A DNA stretch of 26,596 nucleotides from Chara braunii (Eukaryota; Streptophyta; Charophyceae; Charales; Characeae): contig BFEA01000189.1 in the NCBI GenBank assembly GCA_003427395.1, positions 2,397,723-2,424,318 on the forward strand. The letters are read 5' to 3'. Numbering within the stretch: the first letter of the stretch is position 1; each line of letters starts with the position of its first letter. The notes under the pieces are model-generated. The model made no database searches. It saw nothing but the letters and a program-made list of their open reading frames with translations, and had not been told where the DNA came from. Position numbers and translations under genes: made by a program. Below are positions 10,445-19,744 of this stretch, piece after piece.

Positions 10445-11475
10445 TCAGCAAGCGCGATTAATTGACTCTCTAATCTACTTGGGAGTTAGCGGGATCGAGA
10501 GGATCGGCTAACGAGCAGAAAGACGTTGAGTAGAGAGTCGGGAGATCCGAGGAGCAGGTGCTGAGTACGCGGGGTTGACGCGTGGCCGCGAGGGACTGTG
10601 GCACGCGAGTGAGCCTGGCTTGCATGCTCGGGCCAAGCGGGGTGACGACTCTGTATGGTTTGGAGGTACGGGGCAACGGACTGCCCGCATCAGAAAGGTG
10701 CAGAGAGAAAGAGAGAGAGAGGAACGGGGATATGGTGGAACAATGTTATTGTTCCCACCTTGTGTGTAATTTTGACTCCAGCGTGATCAATTTTGTTGCG
10801 GCAGTTTTATATTGCTTTGTAAATCATCTCGGATTTTCTGTTTCGTATGCATGTATGCATGCTGATGAACGAACTCGTGCCTCTTTTCTCGAGTTGTTTT
10901 TTATTTTCAACTTTGTTTTGTTCAATAGCATTAGGTTAATTGAAATTATGTCACTTTCTAGTACCCATCTGCACTGCAAGCACAACGATCCGCGAGTTTT
11001 CGGTTCTCCCGGATCTGGCCGGATACGCTCGGCGCGCATGTCTTGCCTGACCACTTGCTCTTAGTTCATGCATGATTGCAAGAATGATCTGATGCATTGA
11101 TCTTTGATGTTGGGCAATCGCTTCTTTGTTGGATAATGGTATGAATATGTATGTAACGGTTGGATCTCACTTTCAATAATGATGTTTGCATAAGGAGAAT
11201 AATTGCATGCATATGGGATGGACCGACGCATGGACAAAAGCGCCTATTATCGAGTTATCCACGCGGCAAGATAAGATATGAGCGGTCGGCATGCACAAGC
11301 GCCCGTGTATGACAACAAGTCCGGCAGCGGAGTTTGCAACATACACGCGCGTCTGCATAAGCCTAGCCGTGATCTCGCTCTGTCAGAAAATGTGTGTAAT
11401 TAAAGTCCATTGAGTAGGATATGGCTCAAAAAACTCCCTTTAAGGTCACCGACAGTGAGAGGTTAAGGAACCTAG

Positions 11476-12067
11476 AGCTGTGTGTCCGAAAATGGATTCA
11501 ATGCGGGTTACGCGTTGAAAAATTGAACGCGCGTTGAATTCATGTTCAATTCTCGTTCAAATGCACGTTGGACGCGAATGAACGGGGCCCGCAATGATCT
11601 TTTTCTGGGTTAAACATAATCCAAAAAAAAAAAAACCATATGGGGTTGTAGGTCTTTTCGAGGACTATAACCCCATATATATATATATTTTTTTTTGATG
11701 TTTGAATATATTTAAAAAAAAATCAAAAACATAAACACAATTAAAAAAAAACAAAAACATAAAATGAAATGAGTGTATTTTTTTTGGGTTTCACAGAGAT
11801 TTTTTAAGGGCTAAAACAAAACAATAAAAACAAATAAAAAATATGGGGTTGTAGATCTTTCAAAGATGCACAACAACAATTTTGTTTTTGTTTTTTTGGA
11901 ACTTCTTGTATTTAAAAAAAAATCAAAACCATAAAAAAAAAAAGAAAAAGAAAAAAAAGGCACGCACATACGCACAGACAGACATAGACACACAGTCAGA
12001 CACACACACAACACACACAAACACATAAACACACACACACAGACACACAACACACACAAATACACAT

Positions 12068-12099
<32 letters not shown>

Positions 12100-12190
12100 C
12101 ACACACAAAAACACACACAATTGGGGGCGGTGGGGGTTGGGGGATGGGGGATGTGGGGGCAGATTTTGGGGGGTTGGGGGATGTGGGGCT
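11476..12190 (+). repeat. Dispersed repeat, copy A (GTGTCC...ATTCAA end to (CA)n and G-rich end)
   Basis: Starts with GTGTGTCCGAAAATGGATTCAA, continues with alternating CGTTGAA/TTGAACG motifs (to ~11,580), an A-run, two ATATGGGGTTGTAG phrases (near 11,638 and 11,840), A/T-rich sequence, a (CA)n tract (about 11,960-12,120) and a G-rich tail (12,121-12,190). The reverse complement of 24,571-25,006 has the same parts in the same order. I see no open frame, so it would be a non-autonomous element or a composite satellite. Confidence 0.65.
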
Positions 12191-12724
12191 AGATTTCTCA
12201 GGGTTTGGCTGCAGTACTCACCAGATGTGCATGACGGGGTCTACGCATGTATGGCTTTCCTGAGAATGTGAAAAACGCCCTGCCTCTAGAAGGGCAGTAC
12301 AAGAAGGGGAAAAAAAAAAAAAAAAAAAAACTGATTGGCCGTGATAGTGGTCAGATACATTCTCGACAATTCCATTGTGAGTATTCCCTGTGCAGATGGC
12401 TTCCCCCATATCTTTCATGAAAGGCCAAAGGCCTTCATTTATCATTGATCTGGATTTAGTTTTTTTTTTTTTTTTTTTGCTTGTCTTTTCAATGCCATCT
12501 GCTGGCACGAGGTACAACACATGAGTTTCCAGGTAGGCTGGTACCAGTACCCCGAGATTTTTCTTTTCAACCTGTTACTGTACCAGTCAGGCTCGGAAAC
12601 GTGCAACTTTTGGTTCGTCAATTTACCTCCGTGTGAACTGGTGGTTTAACGCGGGGATGGGTGGGGTAGGTTGTCTGTCCTGTCAGGACAACCATTGGCT
12701 GCTGCTACCGGCAATCACGGCGGG

Positions 12725-13267
12725 NNNNNNNNNNNNNNNNNNNNNNNNNNNNNNNNNNNNNNNNNNNNNNNNNNNNNNNNNNNNNNNNNNNNNNNNNNNN
12801 NNNNNNNNNNNNNNNNNNNNNNNNNNNNNNNNNNNNNNNNNNNNNNNNNNNNNNNNNNNNNNNNNNNNNNNNNNNNNNNNNNNNNNNNNNNNNNNNNNNN
12901 NNNNNNNNNNNNNNNNNNNNNNNNNNNNNNNNNNNNNNNNNNNNNNNNNNNNNNNNNNNNNNNNNNNNNNNNNNNNNNNNNNNNNNNNNNNNNNNNNNNN
13001 NNNNNNNNNNNNNNNNNNNNNNNNNNNNNNNNNNNNNNNNNNNNNNNNNNNNNNNNNNNNNNNNNNNNNNNNNNNNNNNNNNNNNNNNNNNNNNNNNNNN
13101 NNNNNNNNNNNNNNNNNNNNNNNNNNNNNNNNNNNNNNNNNNNNNNNNNNNNNNNNNNNNNNNNNNNNNNNNNNNNNNNNNNNNNNNNNNNNNNNNNNNN
13201 NNNNNNNNNNNNNNNNNNNNNNNNNNNNNNNNNNNNNNNNNNNNNNNNNNNNNNNNNNNNNNNNNNN
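12725..13267. other. Assembly gap (543 N)
   Basis: All bases are N. It is flanked on the right by a long A run, so the assembly probably broke on low-complexity sequence. Open frames spanning it are meaningless. Confidence 1.
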
Positions 13268-13308
<41 letters not shown>

Positions 13309-13329
13309 AATAAAAATAAAAAAAAAAAA
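13268..13329. repeat. Poly-A block
   Basis: Nearly pure A with a few T, directly after the gap. It may be the tail of a retroposon lost in the gap or simple sequence. Confidence 0.9.
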
Positions 13330-13518
13330 TCTTCTGCTAGAACGTGGAATAATACGTCGTCATATGTTTTGTATTTTGTGCATGTGGTGAGTAGAGGCCC
13401 TCAAGGGCACTGCAAATATGCAGAATTAGAATGAATCTTATGCTAGAACATGGAATAATACGCCACCATATGTTTTGTCTTTTGTGCATGTGGTGAGTGG
13501 AGGCCCTTAGGGCCACTT
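13330..13518. repeat. 106 bp tandem duplication
   Basis: TCTTCTGCTAGAACGTGG at 13,330 recurs as TCTTATGCTAGAACATGG at 13,436. Homology continues through GTGCATGTGGTGAGTrGAGGCCC to GGCACT/GCCACT. A few substitutions separate the copies. No coding role seen. Confidence 0.85.
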
Positions 13519-13534
13519 CACGTATTCCTAAGGA

Positions 13535-13612
13535 AAGAAAAACGAGAAAAAACATATGAAAAATGAGAAAACAAAAGAAAAACAGGAAAACAAAAGAAAA
13601 ACGAGAAAACAG
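13535..13612. repeat. A-rich minisatellite (AAAACAAAAGAAAAACRG units)
   Basis: Units of about 18-20 bases such as AAAACAAAAGAAAAACAGG repeat two to three times with variants. Low complexity. Confidence 0.7.
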
Positions 13613-13798
13613 AGAATTAGTGACCCATAACTGTGCTGCACAGAGTGCCACAGACCTGAATTTGAATCCATACTATATATTATCGGCCCACCCAGGCAAT
13701 CTCTAAATCTAATGTCCATCTCTGCTCCACAAGGGGTCCTTACTAATCCGTAGTGGCCCTTCGGAAATGAGACTGGACGACTAGATTGGAGCATTTGT

Positions 13799-13822
13799 TA
13801 AAAAAAAAAAAAAAAAAAAAAA
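13799..13822 (+). repeat. Poly-A tail-like run
   Basis: About 24 consecutive A follow GAGCATTTGTT. The preceding ~180 bases include TGAATTTGAATCC, faintly like a pol III B box, so this could be the tail of a SINE-like retroposon. I cannot define a 5' end or flanking duplication. Confidence 0.4.
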
Positions 13823-14041
13823 GGACATGCACCCACATGCACACACATGTGCTCACAGTCTTGGTGTATGGGGTGACCCCTACTTTCTTCCCTCTTGCAG
13901 TTTGAAATTCGGGAAGGAGGGGCATGTTTGGCCACCCCACCCTGTTAGTAGGGGTCATATCAGGACTGGGGGCCCCCGTTAAATCGCGACTGGGGCCCCC
14001 GTATTGGGACATGCCTGTTTGGGTAGTATCGGACGTATTGG

Positions 14042-15189
14042 GAGGGGGAACAACTTAGGCGGCGAAGAAACTCACAGAATCCTGACTACCCCTGGTAGAC
14101 GGAGAACGATCGACTATGCGGGGGCGATTTCCAGTGGGCAATAAACCAGGATTCTCAGATTCCGGACTATCCCGACACCCGCAATAGACAATATTATCTA
14201 ACCCCAGACTTTGTCGCTATTACTACCTGTTTTTCTCCGTATAACGTGCCTCTCCCGTATGGGCCGTATCACAACCTACCTGTTGTTCCGTGGGACTCCA
14301 TAGCTCGTTACTGGCCCCGCACACCATGCTCGGAGTGCCAACAATACAACGAGGGGCAGTGAACACCGCTGGCCCCGCGCCTCCATAGCTGGCACGTATC
14401 CGCGCACCAGCAACTGCGCCGGATCTATATTTGTTTGATCCTGCGCATCATTTGGCAGGAGCATGGCTTGCCACACTCCGAGCACAAGAATACGACGACA
14501 ATGAAGCCAGGATCAATATTCCGGCCAATTTGGGGGCGACGCCCACCATTGGTTTAGTACCTATGTATGGGTCGATCTCCCTACCTTTGAAAGAAACTTC
14601 CTCTACTTATTCGACTACATTCACCCCAAGCAAGTGTTCTTCAGGATTAAGGACCGAGTGCAGAAGCCCCTCGAATCCATCGTAGAGTACCGCAGCAGAT
14701 TCTACCATTTATTTGTAAAATCCCAGAGGGACAAAAAAGTGGGAAGGGATTTCTTCATAAACGGACTGAAAAGTAGAGCAATACGGGCCAAATTGCGAAA
14801 ACAGTTTTCTCCCATCACCTTTACTATAACACAGATTATGGGCGCGACTGAGGAAATGGAAAGCAAGTTCGCTGCTAGCTTCCTCGAAGGGGAAAACCAC
14901 GATAAGGAAGAAAATTCTTCGGAACTAACAAGAGCAAAAATGGAATTAGCAGCGCTCCAGCACAAAATCGAAAACATGGGCTTCGTGTCGGACCCCGTTA
15001 CCTACCTGGAACATGTGGCAACCCAACGGCCTCCTCCCGATCAAAGTGCAGAACCCTCGGTGGCAAGAATACCTGTTTAGACACCTGCCCCGACAAGAAA
15101 GGCAGTCGATTCGAACGCTATATTAGATCTCACACACACGTTCGTTAGCAAAGCAAGAAGGAACAACGTGAGTACAATACCTGAATAGA
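14042..15189 (+). pseudogene. gag: gag remnant (capsid-like polyprotein, frameshifted)
   Basis: Gag would form the capsid of the retrotransposon particle and hold the RNA. Three frames carry the signal in turn. Frame 2 runs to about 14,360, including PDYPDTRNRQYYLTPDF and a CSEC; it has an in-frame TAG at 14,096-14,098. Frame 1 covers about 14,380-14,520, with LYLFDPAHHLAGAWLATL. Frame 3 covers about 14,520-15,189, with FERNFLYLFDYIHPKQVFF and then FFINGLKSRAIRAKLRKQFS, which has the look of the retrotransposon gag capsid domain. Frame 3 is interrupted by TAG at 15,078-15,080 but reads on sensibly to 15,189. A Glu/Lys-rich segment follows the capsid part. The true start is unclear because the sequence before 14,042 is repeat-laden. 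Family placement rests on these patterns and the zinc knuckle downstream. Confidence 0.75.
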
Positions 15190-15210
15190 ATCGCTAATGC
15201 GCCCCATTAA

Positions 15211-15975
15211 TGCCCGCGCTGCCCCCTTCCCTACCGGAGTACCTGCTGCAGCACTGCTGCAGCAGCAGCGGCGGGAGCTGGTGTAAGTATGGCACCCAAA
15301 ACAGACACATCTTACTCGTGTCACCAGCCCGGCTATATGGCAAGAGACTGCCCCCAGCGGCAGGTACAGATAGGAGGAGCCCCGACGACGGTAGCTCCCC
15401 TGGCTAACGGACCAGGACGGGTAGGGACAATGGTAGAAGAAACCGATGGGCCAGTATCTGCAGTGGTTGCCACTGAAGAGGTCGCAGAGCTTATCCCGCT
15501 CGATCAGTTTATATCCTTGCGATATCCGGGGTTGGGTATGATTGGGGTGATCCAGCCGGCCGACGAAGAACAAGAGGTCTCAGAATGGAGACCGTCCCCC
15601 AGTGAAATGGAATCCGGTGGTCCCACGTTCATTACCAGGGAGATCGATGTGCTCAATATCGCTCGAGCATTAGATCACCGCATCCCACTGTGTCTCCCGA
15701 TCAGACACCTTCTGTCCATATCGGAACAAGCTAACCATCGCATGCTGCAGCACAATAAAGCCAATCGAAAACGGTTCGCACTCGCCAAGCTGGCAATGGT
15801 AAAAGGGAAAGCCCCTTCGCAAGAAGCAAAACCAGACGCACCGGGAACCTTAAGACCCGTGCGCCTGGGGCACATTCAAAAATGTGATCACTTTTTGCGT
15901 ATCAAAGTCATCCCATGGAAATCCGCGGAGTGTGACGTGGAGATCTGGGGAGTTCCCTATAATGCAATCATCGAT
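15211..15975 (+). pseudogene. gag: Gag C-terminus / degenerate zinc knuckle and spacer to protease
   Basis: Frame 1 is open from about 15,211; the first ATG at 15,289 is internal, because a poly-Ala run sits just upstream in frame. The sequence SYSCHQPGYMARDCPQ is a CCHC nucleocapsid knuckle in which the first Cys reads Ser and the His reads Tyr, leaving two of four metal ligands. Knuckles of this type bind the element's RNA. A spacer of about 200 residues follows, acidic first and then basic, leading into the protease. The shift from frame 3 (gag) to frame 1 lies between 15,189 and 15,240; it could be a former programmed shift or later damage. Confidence 0.75.
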
Positions 15976-16245
15976 TCTGGAGCAGCCGTATAAGTCATAT
16001 CCCTGCGAGTAGTAGAGAGGGCAGGGAGACGAAAAGATCCGATTCAAGTCACTGAGGGGCACTGTTTGATCTCCGCAGACGAAGAAAAAATCCGAGCGGT
16101 CGGGAGAATGACAAATATCGCTTTTAGACTGGGAAAAGTCCACGCCTTAGGAGACGTACTAGTGGTCCTCAACATAAACTCGTACGATGTACTCCTGGCA
16201 CTACCCGCCTTAAACGCCCTTCAGGCCAACCAGGACTTCGAGTGA
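15900..16245 (+). pseudogene. pol: Retropepsin-like aspartic protease, interrupted
   Basis: The active-site signature reads IIDSGAAV (codons ending at 15,990). It is followed directly by a TAA stop (15,991-15,993), after which the same frame continues with VISLRVVE and later GDVLVVLNINSYDVLLALPAL, the usual C-terminal part of Ty3/gypsy proteases. A second stop, TGA, lies at 16,243-16,245. The enzyme would cut Gag-Pol into mature proteins. Both stops are compatible with single C-to-T changes (CAA or CGA codons). The frame is otherwise intact, which indicates recent function before decay. Confidence 0.85.
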
Positions 16246-17217
16246 CAGGTAGTAGTTCTCAAAAACACAGGTGGCAAGCCATACACAATCCCTATGCGTC
16301 TCACCCTTCGCACGATGGTCGACTCGATATGTAGAACCCATTCGGATACCGTTGGGCCGATCCGAATGGTCACATGGGAAGGACTGGCTAACGATTCAGA
16401 AACATCCAGCGAGGGATATATGTCCTCACCTCCCGCGGACTCGGAAAGTGAAGAAGAGACAGACCCGACGATCCAGGAGCTGACGCGAAAGGTAATCAGT
16501 TACCCAGTCCGACAGAGAACGACAAAGACGTTTGTGCTTACTGTAGAGAAAGCCCGACAGACCCGGGCCCTTATCATAGGGGAGCCGCTAGTACAGGTGT
16601 CGAGGATGCCCGATTCTTCGGAACCCCCTCAAACCCTGTACAAAGGAGCTACCCCGTTGCTGCCACGATACCTGGACAAACGCTCGTTCTGCGATGTTAC
16701 AGACTTACCTCCCCGATCGCTTCTCACAATGGAAAAGGAGGTACGATTGCTGCGCCGAGGAGGGGAAACACAGGCTTCGGAACCCCCTAGGTACCCCGAA
16801 GCCTCGCTATTCGAAATTGAGATAAAAGTCGCCGAGAAGTCGGTAGATCCTCGGGACATTGAGGACGGGATAACCCCCGAAGAACATGTGGCCATCCGAA
16901 AAGAAGAGGCTCAAATAGTGGCCACCATATTCTCGTGGCGGTTGGATAACTCTTTTATCTCTTCCCCACCGCCCCGGGACACGAAAACGATACACACTAA
17001 AGTTACTAAACACGTGACGGTCATCATTCACGGACAACCCTACGAATTACATGTGCCGGAATGCGTGCCCGACAAAACTCACCAACTAATTGCGGATATT
17101 ATCACTGAGTATCGGGACACCATTAGCGTTAAGGATGCAGACATCGGGTTGTCCTTGATCATACAGAATGAGATTCAGACCGGTAACCACCAACCGATCC
17201 ACTGCAAGATTTACTGA
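16246..17217 (+). pseudogene. pol: Pol: protease-RT linker and start of RT
   Basis: One frame (1) is open across more than 300 codons; the ATG at 16,294 is internal. The middle has a Ser/Glu-rich segment (about 16,400-16,470: SSPPADSESEEETD) and no domain I recognise. From about 17,085 the sequence becomes RT N-terminal: LIADIITEYRDTISVKDADI followed by the PI-H-KIY stretch that normally precedes RT motif 1. It ends at TGA 17,215-17,217, where the family usually has Arg (CGA is one change away). The distance from DSG to RT is about 410 codons, longer than I expect for most gypsy elements, so an extra domain may lie here. Confidence 0.7.
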
Positions 17218-17735
17218 TACTCACTTGCGGAACGGAAGGCGGTATTAAAGCGCGTCCCCGAGTTTGAAGCCAACGGTTAGATCGAACCCGCCACAAGTCC
17301 TTGGTCTTTCCCAGCAGTTGTAGTTCCAAAGAAGAACGGACCTATTCGCATTTGCATTATTTTTCGGTAATTAAGGATGTGTACCCTCTCCTCTGAATTG
17401 ATGATTTGCTAGATGTGATTGGGTGTGCTAATTATTTTAGTTAATTTGATACTCGGCATGGATTCCACCATATCCTGGTAAGGGAAGAGGACGGGCCGAA
17501 CACGGCCTTTGTGTTGTTTGAGGGCACGTGGCAGTGGGTTCGCCGGCGACTTTACAAAGAGCGATAAATGTCACTTTTCAGAACTTCGTTAACAAGACCA
17601 GACTGGCTCAAGGAATGATCAATTTTTGCATTATTGTGTACATGGATGACATTTTGGTGTATTATGAGCCGCTCCATGGACACACGCAGTATACCGAATG
17701 GACACTTGGAGAGCTGCGGGACGCTGGATTCAAAT
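17218..17735 (+). pseudogene. pol: Reverse transcriptase, fingers-palm, three frames
   Basis: The signal moves through frame 1 (to the TAA at 17,368, with EPATSPWSFPAVVVPKKNG and a TAG at 17,278-17,280), frame 3 (about 17,373-17,560, with IDDLLDVIGCANYF, FDTRHGFH and TAFVLFEGTWQWV, stops at 17,394 and 17,442) and frame 2 (about 17,528-17,735). The catalytic box YMDD is at 17,639-17,650 and is intact. About 25 bases that should encode the PFGL-NAP motif are missing or scrambled near 17,540-17,555, where the text jumps to ATLQRAI. RT would copy element RNA to DNA in the cytoplasmic particle; this copy could not. Confidence 0.9.
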
Positions 17736-18480
17736 CGCGTTGGAGAAAAGCGATTTTTTCCTACCCGAGATCTCGTTCCTTGCGTACGTGGTAACCCGAG
17801 GGGGCTTGAGACCGGATTCGAGGAAAGTCAAGGCAGTTCGGGAAGCACTCATGCCTACGTCACTAACGCAGGTTCGAGCCTTTCTAGGACTGGCCTCGTA
17901 TTACCGACGGTTCATCAAGGGATTCACGGCAATTGCTCGACCTCTGATGAACCTCCTACGGAAGCACCAGTCGTTGAACTGGGACGCGAAGTGTGAACGG
18001 GCCTTTTCCACTCTGAAAGAGGCCCTGCCCTCGGCGCCTATTTTGATTCGGCCCGATCCCGAGCGACAGTTCCTACTCATTACCGATTGGCAACCCGAAG
18101 CAATCTCCGCTATCCTGGCTCAGAAAGGAAAGGACGAGCGGGAACACGTTGTCGAGTATGCTTCTCGGACGGTACCAGACGAGAGGAAGAATGACTCGGC
18201 GCCCCAAGGAGAGTGCTATGCTATAGGCTGGGGAATCCATCACTTCCACCCATATCTCTATGGGCAGAAGTTCCTCCTCGTAATGGATCTTGAGCCCCTG
18301 CTGACACTAAAAAAGCTCCCCAACTACATGGGTATGATTGGGCGATGGGCAGTCACGCTGCAACCTGCAGGAGTATGAGTTTGACATCGTCCATCGGAAA
18401 ACGGAGACTCTGAGACACGGGAATGTGGGCGGGCTAACACTTCTACATAGGCCAGGCAAGGTGCCGCATGGCGAGGACAT
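17698..18480 (+). pseudogene. pol: RT thumb/connection and RNase H
   Basis: Frame 1 from about 17,735 to 18,366 encodes the RT end (EKSDFFLPEISFLAYVV and RAFLGLASYYRRFIKGF, classic gypsy phrases) and an RNase H domain with the acidic residues in place: TDWQ near 18,086, QGECYA near 18,206 and MDLEPLL near 18,284. A +1 shift near 18,366 moves the signal to frame 2 (YEFDIVHRKTE ... HGNVGGLTLLHRP), the usual RNase H C-terminus with the conserved His. RNase H removes the RNA strand after copying. This is the best-preserved stretch of the element: no internal stop over about 210 codons. Confidence 0.92.
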
Positions 18481-18486
18481 CTCCCC

Positions 18487-18906
18487 GTGGAAGGAGCCGA
18501 AGCCCCCCAAGGGGTCTGGATATGGCCAGGTGAAGGTGCTCCCTCGGCAGACGAAGAAGTGACACATGTCCTCATGGCGGCACAAGGAGAAGGAAACGCT
18601 GAGGGCCCACTCTCTCCTTCCTCTTCCTCCCTGCCTTCCCTACCCGACCATTTTTGTTTTCTCTGTGAGTCCATCTCTCGATCATATTCAGTGTGTATGA
18701 AGCCACAAAGCGAGGGATGGAATTTCGTGGAATAGGTAGATTGTGTTAAGTGTGTAGCGAGAACCCAGGGGGCATGCACCAGCATAGGAATCCCTAGAAG
18801 TCGTGGCTCTGCCCTCTGTGTCGTACTGATAAGATCCCGACAAAAGGTCGATTCCTGGAAGCAACGTCGGAAGGTCTAGAGAAGTCAACTGTTTAGACGA
18901 GCGCAG
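18487..18906 (+). pseudogene. pol: Linker between RNase H and integrase
   Basis: Frame 1 gives DEEVTHVLMAAQGEGNAEGP and a Ser/Pro tract, a TAG at 18,733-18,735, then DCVKCVARTQGACTSIGIPR, an in-frame CxxC, and another TAG at 18,877-18,879 before joining the integrase frame. No named domain is evident. It may be a spacer or a lineage-specific zinc-binding piece. Confidence 0.5.
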
Positions 18907-19744
18907 GTGTGGACAGATGTCGCCTTAATAACTATGGTTGTCGAGAATTCTCTCCGAGAGTTCTCTATGGAGGATCGGAGACGGGCCAATCAAAAGGCAC
19001 GGGATTATAGGTGGAACGGAGGACGGTTAGAAAAGCGAAAAACCGACGGGAGCGGGATCTGGATGTCGGTACCGCATCCGTTCATGAGGTATGACTGGGT
19101 GAAATCCGCACACGAGGAAACGGCAACACATTTCGCTGTCAGAATTACCGAGGCAGCCATCGACAAAAATGAGTGGTACTGGCCCATATATTAGGGACGA
19201 TGTTAAATTTATTGTTAAAAATTGTCCCGTCTGTGCAGCAGACAAGACGCCGATTCAGCCACCTAGGTCGATAGTGCCCACCGTAGTCCAACGACGATTT
19301 CAGAGGGCTAGCATGGATACGACGGATATCGTCGTGCCCCCTAGACTGAATAGTTGTGAGTATTCAATTCTCTTGGTGTTCGTCGACCACTTTTCGAAGT
19401 GGATCGTGGCCTACCCATGTCGAACAAGACAGACGACGGAAAAAGCGTGGTATGTCAACCGTTTCCTCAGGATGCATCAGGATACCGAAGAAATTCTTAC
19501 AAACAATGGAGAAAAAATTATGAGGGGAGGTCATGAGGAATCTAGTCGTACATGGGGTGTCCCACTGTCCCCCCATATGTCTCAATCGAATGGCCTTGTA
19601 GAAAACGCCAACCGAGTAATTAAAACGGCACTCCGACGGAATATCGCAGCTAGGGACACGCGGCAGTGACCTGATATCGTAGATCATATCCTGGTTATAC
19701 ATCGAGGGACCCTGCATGAATCTACGGGACTTTCACCATTTTAA
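18890..19744 (+). pseudogene. pol: Integrase: zinc-binding and catalytic core
   Basis: The zinc-binding part has AHEE...THF (frame 1, before the stop at 19,192-19,194) and NCPVC (frame 2, about 19,217), a complete HHCC set split by a frameshift near 19,190. The rve catalytic core follows in frame 2. The first Asp lies in the MDTTD segment (about 19,316-19,327). The second catalytic Asp, normally in a T/S-D-N-G context, reads Asn (LTNNGEK, about 19,502; GAC to AAC would be one G-to-A change). The Glu is present in SNGLVENANR. TGA at 19,667-19,669 interrupts, and the frame then reads STGLSPF, the typical gypsy phrase, before further stops. Integrase would join cDNA to host DNA; with the D-to-N change and the breaks it is inactive. 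Confidence 0.9.

Larger units (their letters stand above)
9034..11048 (+). repeat. 5' LTR-like direct repeat
   Basis: Aligns along its length with 21,781-23,764. Shared sequence starts at TCCCCTTGATTACC and ends at CATGTCTTGCCT. In the first ~280 bases about one position in ten differs. Relative to the 3' copy it carries about 28 extra bases near 9,834-9,861. It contains a TATA box (10,438), a conserved 16 bp palindrome (9,689) and a GA-rich microsatellite near 10,700-10,720. Neither edge shows the usual TG...CA exactly at the homology limit; a TG occurs six bases in. Short ORFs inside it are not conserved as codons between the two copies. Confidence 0.9.
11049..14041 (+). other. Retrotransposon leader, enlarged by inserted repeats and an assembly gap
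   Basis: The ~3 kb between the 5' LTR and gag has no coding frame I can support. It contains a dispersed repeat (11,476-12,190), poly-A and poly-T runs (about 12,310-12,330 and 12,460-12,478), a gap, a poly-A block, a 106 bp tandem duplication and another poly-A tail. Sequence directly after the LTR does not look like the complement of a tRNA 3' end. Most of this stretch is probably later insertion. Confidence 0.6.

Noticed and set aside
11811-12120. Minus-strand Cys/Val-rich frames
   Set aside because: Translations of the CA tract in the dispersed repeat.
12633-13313. Open frames spanning the N block
   Set aside because: Created by unknown bases read as X and by the A run.
13610-13690. tRNA or SINE head (TGAATTTGAATCC, like a B box)
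   Set aside because: No cloverleaf, no clear A box and no flanking duplication. Only mentioned as a possibility at the poly-A run.
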